A DNA stretch of 14,025 bases from an uncultured Prevotellaceae bacterium (lineage in GTDB: Bacteria > Bacteroidota > Bacteroidia > Bacteroidales > Bacteroidaceae). A program made the translations under genes and the position numbers. The stretch is from NCBI GenBank assembly GCA_937893145.1, contig CALBJW010000076.1:1-14025 (forward strand), in the 5' to 3' direction. Shown one piece after another: positions 1 through 5,304 of this stretch. The notes below the pieces were generated by a model. It saw only the letters and a program-made list of their open reading frames with translations. It was not told the DNA's origin and searched no databases. Each line of letters begins with the position of its first letter. Positions within the stretch are counted from its first letter, which is position 1.

Positions 1-47
1 TCATCCCTGATGTCCACCGACACATTAGTCAAAACTTTTGAATCCAT
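1..47 (-). CDS. Start of an unidentified gene, cut by the window edge
   Basis: On the minus strand an ATG at 47-45 opens a frame reading MDSKVLTNVSVDIRD up to the window edge, with no stop. The start is preceded by an A-rich stretch (AAAGAAAA), which suits Bacteroidota translation starts. Only 15 codons are visible, so neither family nor function can be assigned. It follows the 99-residue gene on the same strand, but the two are separated by about 140 bases of tandem mini-hairpins, so it may be a separate transcription unit. Confidence 0.4.
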   Translation of the reverse strand, partial: MDSKVLTNVSVDIRD

Positions 48-81
48 TTTTCTTTGAAAAAGTTATAAATTAAAATTTATG

Positions 82-168
82 GGTTAGAAGCCTAACGGCT
101 TGGTTAGTCGCGATGCGAGGTTAGAAGCCTAACGGCTTGGTTAGTCGCTACGCGAGGTTAAAAGCGTA
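82..168. repeat. Tandem 37-bp repeats built of small stem-loops
   Basis: Two full 37-bp units start at 82 and 119, and a partial third starts at 156. Each begins GGTTAGAAGCCTAACGGC and ends in a short inverted repeat, TCGC-gat-GCGA in the first unit and TCGC-tac-GCGA in the second. GTTA/TAAC arms form another small stem in every unit, including the partial one. The variable bases fall in the loops and the stems are kept. The tract lies between two minus-strand genes; its role is unknown. Confidence 0.75.
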
Positions 169-188
169 ACCTCCCCCTCTGGTGGTCC

Positions 189-488
189 CTACTCCCACCC
201 AACGCACACAAGAGCCTTGTTCTGCGGATGAATAGTAGAGTCCTTCTTCCAGGTGATTTCATTCACCTCCCCGATGACCTCATAGCAGTGGAGCTTGCCA
301 TCCTTAGCGATGCCCTCCTGCTCGAAGCGTTCGAGGTTCGCACCCTTCACACGGAAAGCCACCCTGCTGTAAGGCTTGCCATCCTCCTTCGGTTCGTTAA
401 TCACTACCTCCTTGTACTTGTAAGGCTCACCAAGATATGTGCCTTCAATGGTGTCGTACACCTTTGCAATAGTTCCGAGAATTTTCAT
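189..488 (-). CDS. Small hypothetical protein, 99 aa, possibly OB-fold-like
   Basis: I do not recognise this protein with certainty. It is a complete 99-residue frame from ATG (488-486) to TAG (191-189), without signal peptide or membrane segment. It alternates short hydrophobic strands and charged turns (ILGTIAKVYDTI, YKEVVINEP, RVAFRVKG, LHCYEVIGEV, ALVCVGWE). This resembles the layout of small beta-barrel, DUF3127-like proteins, some of which are suspected to bind single-stranded DNA, but that link is a guess from pattern only. The gene stands alone: its 5' side holds an A/T-rich repeat tract and a mini-hairpin array, its 3' side another hairpin repeat tract. Its closeness to Rha and nuclease genes suggests a mobile-element accessory gene. 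Confidence 0.6.
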   Translation of the reverse strand: MKILGTIAKVYDTIEGTYLGEPYKYKEVVINEPKEDGKPYSRVAFRVKGANLERFEQEGIAKDGKLHCYEVIGEVNEITWKKDSTIHPQNKALVCVGWE

Positions 489-489
489 T

Positions 490-545
490 TGTTTATAAGT
501 TTATGGGTTTAATAGTTTAATAGTTTATAGGTTTAATAGTTTAAT
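490..545. repeat. A/T-rich short tandem repeats in the leader of the 99-aa gene
   Basis: The tract is built of GTTTAATA and GTTTATA(A/G)G words repeated about six times. It lies directly upstream of the start codon at 488 and would form an unstructured leader in the minus-strand mRNA, which is compatible with ribosome access in Bacteroidota. A regulatory role is not shown by the sequence. Confidence 0.6.
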
Positions 546-546
546 G

Positions 547-656
547 TCTTTCGTAACAAAGTCTTTCGTCTTCGTAGCGAAGCGTTTCGTAACGAAGTGT
601 TTCGTAGGCGTAGCCGTTTCGTAGCGTCAGCGTTTCGTACCCTTATGGGTTTCTTC
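547..656. repeat. Degenerate array of TTTCGTA-headed mini stem-loops
   Basis: About six units of 15-17 bp each start with (C/T)TTCGTA and then carry a different short inverted repeat: CTTCG-tag-CGAAG, TTCG-taa-CGAA, GGC-gta-GCC and ACCC-ttat-GGGT can be read. The head is constant while the small stems differ and remain self-complementary. It lies in the 285-bp gene-free stretch between the 99-aa gene and rha. Apart from this tract, the A/T-rich one beside it and a weak promoter motif, I see nothing else in that stretch. Confidence 0.65.
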
Positions 657-702
657 GAAAATGGACAAACTATTCATCACGAACCGCTTGCCCCAATATG
701 AA

Positions 703-710
703 CAAAGTTA
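703..710 (-). promoter_or_regulatory. Possible -7 promoter element for the 99-aa gene
   Basis: On the minus strand TAACTTTG fits the Bacteroidota -7 consensus TAnnTTTG. No TTG stands at the usual 19-20 base distance upstream. A second weaker candidate just upstream (TTTG, 19 bases, TAATGTTG) has the spacing but one mismatch in the -7 element. Either would give a leader of about 200 nt that includes the mini-hairpin tract. Confidence 0.3.
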
Positions 711-773
711 CACAACATTACAAAACTAAATGGAAATGACAAAGTATCTAAGTATATTCAATAACGAATGAAC

Positions 774-1565
774 TTAAAACTGAAAAGAGAGTTGAACCAT
801 CACCCTGCGCCCTTGCTGCCTTCTCCGCACCTCAGCGACAAGGTCGTTGATGAAGCGGATGCCCAGCTCAGTCCATGTGGTGAAGCGTTCAGTAGTTACC
901 GTACCATCCTTGTTGCGATGGTTGTAGGTGCGAGTCTTCGTGAAACCCCTCCGAGCATATTCCGCATACGGAGTGTATCGGCCCGACCTACCAAACTGTA
1001 TATGAGCAGCACAGAGCAACTTGTTCAGTTCCTGTGGAGTCATCTTTAGAGAGTGAGCGATGGAGCGAACGGTAAACGAACTGACACTCTGGAGCGTTTC
1101 CTTGCAGTAGTCTGCCAGCGGTTCCAGCTCCGTGAGTTCACCCCTCAGTTCCTCCTGGCACTGCACGAGCTGCCTCGTCCGGCTCCTCATGCGTTCCAGT
1201 TCCCTTCTGAGCGACTCCTGATACCAGTCCTCCAGTTCAGCCCATCGAATTACAAGCTTTGCACGAGCCTCGTCGTTGAACTTCGTGGCGATGTAGAGAC
1301 ATTCCAACTTTGTGAGGTCATAATAAGGAACCATACGCGAAGCCCCGTTGCTTGTCTGCACCAGTCTTTGCTTGAGGGAAAAATTTCCCCCATGCACCTT
1401 CATCCAAGCAGGCTCCATTTTCCTTACAGCCTTCATCAAGTCGTTGTGCGGTTTACCACAAATCTCTGCAATCTCCAACGAAGTCATTCTCTGCACCTCG
1501 CAAGCTTCAGCCCCCATCACCCTATCCAGAGCGAGAGGGGCACAACCTTTTTTCTTTGTTGCCAT
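774..1565 (-). CDS. Phage regulatory protein, Rha domain plus KilAC/antirepressor C-terminus
   Basis: This 263-residue protein combines two phage-type regulatory domains. Residues about 25-115 match the Rha pattern (MTSLEIAEICGKPHNDLMKA, a YYDLTKLECLYIATKF core, then ARAKLVIRWAELE). After a charged helix rich in Arg and Glu, residues about 150-250 resemble the KilA-C/antirepressor C-terminal domain (LADYCKETLQS, FTVRSIAHSLKMTPQELNKL, then a YTPYAEYARRGF-RTYNH segment). Rha proteins are known from lambdoid phages, where they block growth in hosts lacking integration host factor; the KilA-C domain occurs in phage antirepressors and is thought to bind DNA. I chose the ATG at 1565 (MATKKKG) over an in-frame ATG at 1598, since the extra 11 residues look unlike the family and 1565 lies about 80 nt from a good promoter. 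It points to prophage or mobile-element ancestry. No phage structural genes are nearby. Confidence 0.85.
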   Translation of the reverse strand: MATKKKGCAPLALDRVMGAEACEVQRMTSLEIAEICGKPHNDLMKAVRKMEPAWMKVHGGNFSLKQRLVQTSNGASRMVPYYDLTKLECLYIATKFNDEARAKLVIRWAELEDWYQESLRRELERMRSRTRQLVQCQEELRGELTELEPLADYCKETLQSVSSFTVRSIAHSLKMTPQELNKLLCAAHIQFGRSGRYTPYAEYARRGFTKTRTYNHRNKDGTVTTERFTTWTELGIRFINDLVAEVRRRQQGRRVMVQLSFQF

Positions 1566-1652
1566 AGATATTAATAATGAGTGGGTACATACATTCAAAG
1601 AACATCGCCAAACATCAACTCAGGAGCGAGTCCTTTGTTTTGTTTGACGATG

Positions 1653-1682
1653 CAAAGGTCTTATTTTTACTTCACATGTCAA
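1653..1682 (-). promoter_or_regulatory. Promoter of the rha-like gene
   Basis: On the minus strand TTTG (TTG at 1682-1680) is followed after 19 bases by GACCTTTG (1660-1653), one mismatch from TAnnTTTG. Spacing agrees with the other promoters in this window. Transcription would start near 1646, leaving a leader of about 80 nt. Confidence 0.55.
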
Positions 1683-1697
1683 AGTTTCAAAACAAAA

Positions 1698-1737
1698 TAC
1701 GAGCGACATTCAGCATGGTCGCTGAATGTCGCTCGTA
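1698..1737 (-). terminator. Strong hairpin terminator after the 187-aa gene
   Basis: A perfect 17-bp inverted repeat (TACGAGCGACATTCAGC and its complement) closes a 6-base loop. Read on the minus strand it is followed by TATTTTGTTTTG, a T-rich tract, so it fits a rho-independent terminator ending the operon that starts near 4855. It stands 23 bases past the stop codon of the 187-aa gene and just upstream of the rha promoter, separating the two units. Confidence 0.75.
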
Positions 1738-1760
1738 CATCTAAACATATTGAAAAATAA

Positions 1761-2324
1761 CTATTTATGGAGTGTCGCTAAAAACTCCTCAATCTTGTCG
1801 CTTTCCCAAGATGGCACCTTCTTTTCCTTTGCTAAGAGTATAGGCTCTCCTTTAGTGTTTACAAAGACAGAAGGCACTATTTTTTCTAAATTGGCTTTAG
1901 TTACTTTTTTCAAATCTATCATAGGTTTATACATTCCCATTATCAATTCCCTCAGTAATTGTTTGTTTGATTTGTTGGGAATCCAAGTGATATGTGCTAA
2001 TGTGTCAGGCTTATATTCTACATGCCCGAAATAATAAAGAAATTCTTCATTTGTTGTATCTTGTCCGATAAAGTTATGTACCACCAGGGAATCTCTGAAA
2101 GATATTAGTTTGTCAGTAGTAAAAAGCAGAGGAAAATGATCTATCGCATCCGCATCCTCTACCACCTCAGCGTCCACCACCTGTGCATCAGCAGTCGGTT
2201 CTTGTCGCCAATTCCCATCCTTGCCGATGTTGAACGTCTGGTAACCGTTGCCCAGATTCACCTGAGCCACATTTGCACCCTGCAGGATGCGTTGCAATGC
2301 CTCTATTTTCTGTTCTTCTGTCAT
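1761..2324 (-). CDS. Hypothetical protein, 187 aa
   Basis: I do not recognise the family. The protein starts with a short helix (EEQKIEALQRILQGA), followed by the motif AQVNLGNGYQT at residues 20-30, an acidic linker (about 45-60) and a globular part (about 62-187). The globular part ends KVPSWESDKIEEFLATLHK. There is no signal peptide or membrane segment, so it is probably cytosolic. The N-terminal motif nearly equals one at the C-terminus of the protein encoded two genes upstream (AQLNMGNGEQT). The gene starts 15 bases after the nuclease stop codon, so it is very likely in the same operon. Its function is unknown; conserved linkage with the nuclease would point to a partner role. Confidence 0.7.
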   Translation of the reverse strand: MTEEQKIEALQRILQGANVAQVNLGNGYQTFNIGKDGNWRQEPTADAQVVDAEVVEDADAIDHFPLLFTTDKLISFRDSLVVHNFIGQDTTNEEFLYYFGHVEYKPDTLAHITWIPNKSNKQLLRELIMGMYKPMIDLKKVTKANLEKIVPSVFVNTKGEPILLAKEKKVPSWESDKIEEFLATLHK

Positions 2325-2339
2325 TGTTCTTGGGGGTGG

Positions 2340-3473
2340 TTATTGTTCATCTGATACCGTTTCGCCTTTGTTTCCCGACAGTTTGTCGTTCAATTTATCT
2401 TCCAACTCTTCCAGCGTTGGAATCATGCCTTCAACCTTTGTAGGATAGAGTTTCTCCAAATCAAACTCGGATATGCCGATAGGTTGACTGCTTCCTTCGA
2501 GAGCATACTGAGCAAGAAGGTTGTCCTTGCTTTTGCACACCAGAATACCGATGGTCGGATTGTGGTGAGACAGTTTCAATAAGTGATTGCATGCCACAAC
2601 ATAGCCTGTCAGTTGCCCAACATCAGGAAAATCGAACTCTCCAATTTTGACCTCGATCACGACGTAGCAATTAAGCGGAATGTGGAAAAACAACAGGTCT
2701 ATGAACTTCTCTTTCGCCCCTATCTGCAGTCTATATTCTTTCCCAACATAAGCAAAACCTGTACCCAATTCAACAAGAAATTCTGTGATATTCTTCAGCA
2801 AAGCATCCTTTAGTAACTTCTCGTTGTACTCACCCGTTACTCCTGCAAAGGCAAAGTTGTACGGGTCCTTTGTAATCTCTTTAGCAAGGTCGCTCATCGG
2901 TTCAGGCAGAGTGCTTTGGAAGTTGGTTACCGCCTTGCCTTCTCGCTCGTACAGATTAGATGTAATCCATGTTTCAAGCACAGCACGACTCCATCCTTCC
3001 TCGATTGTTTTACGGACGAAGAAGAGAGCTTTCTGACGGTCGCCTTTTACCTTGTCAATAATTGTGCAGTGATGTCCCCAAGGAATTTGAAATAATCCAA
3101 CAGGTTGTTGGACAATTTCAGATGCATCTGCGTTCGCCTTATTTTCTAATTGTCCAACAACCTGTTGGACAATTTCAGTCTCATGATTATAAAGCATATA
3201 GAAGCTCTTGCAATAGTAAATATTACTGCGTGACAACCCCTCTACACCAGGAAGTGCCTGCTGCAGATCTTTACTCAACTGCGTGATGACCTTCTCACCC
3301 CAACGATCCTCAACATGCATCTCTACGATGTCACGCCCCAGTTGCCAGTTGAAGAGGAGCTTCTCCGTGTTCACCTTCACCGCTGCCTTTATCTGGCTAC
3401 GACGGTAGCGCATGGAAAGGTCTTTAATCCACTCCTTGTATTCCTTGTCTATTATAGTGATGTTCTTGCTCAT
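2340..3473 (-). CDS. DUF1016 / YhcG-type PDDEXK nuclease domain protein
   Basis: The protein (377 aa from the chosen start) has the two-part layout of the DUF1016/YhcG family. The N-terminal helical domain (about 1-150) contains YKEWIKDLSMRYRRSQIKAA, NWQLGRDIVE and QIPWGHH. The C-terminal nuclease domain (about 210-360) contains FIDLLFFH, with Asp259, and VIEVKIGEF, with Glu274 and Lys276, which are the expected D...ExK catalytic residues. YhcG-like proteins are predicted nucleases often found beside restriction-modification or mobile genes; the substrate is unproven. I prefer MSKN as start; an in-frame ATG at 3494 would add 7 residues. Between the domains lies an odd in-frame duplication of 19 codons, EIVQQ(V/P)VG, each copy formed by a 27-bp palindrome. 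It belongs to the operon with the genes on either side. Confidence 0.9.
   Translation of the reverse strand: MSKNITIIDKEYKEWIKDLSMRYRRSQIKAAVKVNTEKLLFNWQLGRDIVEMHVEDRWGEKVITQLSKDLQQALPGVEGLSRSNIYYCKSFYMLYNHETEIVQQVVGQLENKANADASEIVQQPVGLFQIPWGHHCTIIDKVKGDRQKALFFVRKTIEEGWSRAVLETWITSNLYEREGKAVTNFQSTLPEPMSDLAKEITKDPYNFAFAGVTGEYNEKLLKDALLKNITEFLVELGTGFAYVGKEYRLQIGAKEKFIDLLFFHIPLNCYVVIEVKIGEFDFPDVGQLTGYVVACNHLLKLSHHNPTIGILVCKSKDNLLAQYALEGSSQPIGISEFDLEKLYPTKVEGMIPTLEELEDKLNDKLSGNKGETVSDEQ
3091..3174. repeat. Two 27-bp palindromes inside the nuclease gene
   Basis: The palindrome at 3148-3174 has perfect 12-base arms (AATTGTCCAACA and its complement) around 3 bases. The one at 3091-3117 has the same layout with two arm mismatches. 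They are exactly 57 bp apart (19 codons), so both are read in the same frame as EIVQQ(V/P)VG. The 30 bases between them differ. Confidence 0.85.
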
Positions 3474-3504
3474 TTTGTCTTTTATTCTTATCATATGATG
3501 AATG

Positions 3505-4332
3505 TCATTGTTTTGGGATTAATGGAATGTCATCACTTGAAGGTAGCGTCTGTTCACCATTGCCCATGTTGAGCTGGGCAATCTGTGTGGGCTTTGCAGC
3601 CAGTTCCTTCATTGCCTCCGCAGTCTGTTTTGCATCCTCCTTCGCCTCCTGCTTCTCGTCAGCGTATGCAGCATCAATAGTGTTGAGGATGCGGATGTCC
3701 TCACGAGTGATGTCCTCGTCGAGAGCTTTGCGGATGAGGTAGTCAAACTGGTCAGCGAGAGTGTGGTTGTCCAACCGTGAAGCCACTTTGGCGAGGGCAT
3801 CAATCGACACAACACGAGGTTTGTCCTCAGCAGCCTCTCTGTGCTTCGCCTCCTCCATCTCGTAACGCTTGCAGAGGGCTATCACACTATAAATCTGTTC
3901 CAACTTCACACGAGTTAGAGTATTATCATAGTAGAGTTTCGCCACAAAACGCTTCTCGCTTGCCTCGTCACTGATGTGCCAGTCGGTGCGGTAAGGCATT
4001 GCTTCGTAACGCTCACGCTGGTAGTTGATGTCAAAACCATCCTCATCGATTATCGCCTTGCAACCGCTGCTCAGCGTCTTCTCCGTTATCAGTTGTCGTA
4101 CATGAAGCACACGCGTCTCCTCACTCCCCATGTTCGTCATCACATCCAGCACCCTGTCAGCCATCTCTCGCATCTCTGCCGTATCGCCACATTCCAACCA
4201 ATGCATCACTCGAAGCATGTCCTGACGCATCTCACCCGACAGGTCAATGAAGCCGTTCCTGCAGAAAGCCTCCACATATTGCCGCACATCCTCGCTCCAA
4301 GGCTCACAGTCCTCTATCATCTCCATCAGCAC
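3505..4332 (-). pseudogene. C-terminal part of a hypothetical gene split by an in-frame TGA
   Basis: This frame encodes about 273-275 residues from ATG 4326 (or GTG 4332) to the stop at 3507-3505. It is in the same frame as the 133-codon frame upstream. Only the TGA at 4398-4396 separates them, followed by 21 sense codons that look like ordinary protein (YEGPLVPRTATSRKLDTVRS). Without the TGA the product would be 430 residues. The part is mainly helical and acidic, with a coiled, Glu/Ala/Lys-rich tail and the motif AQLNMGNGEQT near its end. No known domain is recognised. It may still be translated from the internal ATG, so it could also be a real separate gene. It ends 31 bases before the nuclease start and is co-transcribed with it. 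Confidence 0.6.
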
Positions 4333-4395
4333 CGAGCGTACCGTGTCGAGCTTACGACTGGTGGCTGTTCGAGGTACCAGCGGACCCTCGTACGA

Positions 4396-4797
4396 TCAAT
4401 CCTCCCACATACTTCTTTGAGGAGCCAGAAAGTAACCATTATGTTCATCATAATCCCTGCGAAGTCGTGGTGCCTCAATCGTCAGCTTTGCCTGGCTATA
4501 ATGCCCTTCAGCCCCTTTCCCTTCGTTGTAGCTGATGATGTGCGAACGAAGTGTATGCCTATGTCCAGCGTGTAGCACCATAAGCAGTTCCTGCTTCTGG
4601 TTGTCATCGATGTAGCCGAGGTGTTCGTCCACATCATACACAGCCACGCACTCCACACCAATCTCATTCTCTTCAGCCGACTCCACAATCAGCGTCACCA
4701 TCCTGCCCACACATTCCGGCAACCACACACCAAGCCTATCAGCCACATCATGATGGCTGATGCCCTTAACAGTGTATGTTGGTCGTTGTAGTGGCAT
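4396..4797 (-). pseudogene. N-terminal part of the split gene, HIRAN-like
   Basis: The 133-residue frame starts at ATG 4797 and ends at TGA 4398-4396. The segment running from GRMVTLIVESAEEN through VECVAVYDVDEHLGYIDD looks like the core of a HIRAN-type domain, which in other proteins binds DNA 3' ends; the match is by eye only and weak. The same frame continues after the TGA into the 275-residue frame, so a single nonsense mutation probably broke one 430-residue gene. It is the first gene after the promoter at 4861-4891. Alternatively it is an intact small gene followed by a separate gene that happens to share its frame. Confidence 0.55.
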
Positions 4798-4860
4798 AGC
4801 GGTTTACATTCTCAGAAGTCAGACATTTCCACGTTCATAACTTCAGAATCTCTAATGATG

Positions 4861-4891
4861 CAAAATTACTTCTTTCTCCCTAATCCTCCAA
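4861..4891 (-). promoter_or_regulatory. Promoter of the leftward hypothetical-nuclease operon
   Basis: On the minus strand TTG (4891-4889) and TAATTTTG (4868-4861) are 20 bases apart, an exact fit to the Bacteroidota pattern. Transcription would start near 4855, about 58 nt upstream of the start at 4797. It probably drives all genes down to the terminator at 1698-1737. Confidence 0.7.
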
Positions 4892-4979
4892 ATCATTTCT
4901 CCATTTTTCTCCATTCCCCCCAGAACATTTCTCCTTATCCATATTGATTTGTTACGAAAACAGAGTCAAAGACCAATTT

Positions 4980-5005
4980 CCCCACTCACGAAGAGATGAG
5001 TGGGG
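4980..5005. other. Inverted repeat of unknown role
   Basis: CCCCACTCA and TGAGTGGGG form a 9-bp stem around an 8-base loop in the intergenic region between the two divergent operons. No T-tract follows on either strand, so it does not look like an intrinsic terminator. It may be a protein-binding site or a remnant. The rest of 4892-5145 shows nothing recognisable. Confidence 0.45.
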
Positions 5006-5145
5006 GGAATATATACACATCAATTTGTTTGCCTAAATAATTAGGTGTGGTTCATTGGTCTGTCCCTTGATTTCCTGTTTTTACAAAAATAAAGGCAAAA
5101 AAAAGAAAAAAGACACAAAACGATATCAATGAACTAAAAAAACAT

Positions 5146-5153
5146 TATATTTG
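5146..5153 (+). promoter_or_regulatory. Possible -7 element for the cas operon
   Basis: TATATTTG on the plus strand fits TAnnTTTG exactly, but no TTG stands 19-20 bases upstream, so it may be weak or need an activator. A start near 5160 would give a cas9 leader of about 145 nt that is fully antisense to tracrRNA. No better plus-strand promoter is visible between it and cas9. Confidence 0.35.
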
Positions 5154-5175
5154 CAAACGGAAATATGATACTAAT

Positions 5176-5253
5176 AAAAAAAGGCGAGTTGCCCCGCCTT
5201 GAATGTTTTCACAACGGAATAATCCTTATTGTGAATTGCTGATTTAGTATCTG
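5176..5253 (-). ncRNA. tracrRNA of the type II-C system
   Basis: Read on the minus strand, this RNA begins in an anti-repeat (complementary part 5260-5228). The anti-repeat pairs with the first 15 bases of the crRNA-sense repeat at 14 positions, then with TTAGTATCT after a bulge. The tail follows: AAGGATTATTCC (a small nexus-like stem), GTTGTGAAAACATTC, and a terminator stem AAGGCG/CGCCTT with seven T (ending near 5176). The size is about 78 nt. It guides crRNA maturation, probably with host RNase III, and loads Cas9. Its promoter lies at 5258-5288. The orientation shows that crRNAs come from the minus strand of the array. The gene is opposite to cas9, in its leader. Confidence 0.9.
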
Positions 5254-5257
5254 GGTG

Positions 5258-5288
5258 CAAATATATGAAGAATTATTGTAACATCCAA
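5258..5288 (-). promoter_or_regulatory. tracrRNA promoter
   Basis: On the minus strand TTG (5288-5286) and TATATTTG (5265-5258) are separated by 20 bases, an exact Bacteroidota promoter. The start would fall at about 5253, within the anti-repeat, giving a short tracrRNA of about 78 nt. The element ends less than 20 bases from the cas9 start codon, so tracrRNA and cas9 initiation regions overlap. Confidence 0.75.
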
Positions 5289-5304
5289 AATATTTATAAT
5301 AAAA

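Noticed and set aside
1053..1647. Plus-strand frames opposite the rha-like gene
   Set aside because: Shadow frames: the minus strand has recognisable Rha and KilA-C domains and a promoter.
3976..4575. 199-codon plus-strand frame
   Set aside because: Opposite the split hypothetical gene and rich in His, Leu, Arg and Pro, as antisense frames of helical acidic proteins often are; it also runs across the boundary of the two minus frames without promoter or start context.
4980..5005. Intrinsic terminator for tracrRNA or the cas region
   Set aside because: The stem lacks a T-tract on both strands, and tracrRNA already has its own terminator at 5176-5200.
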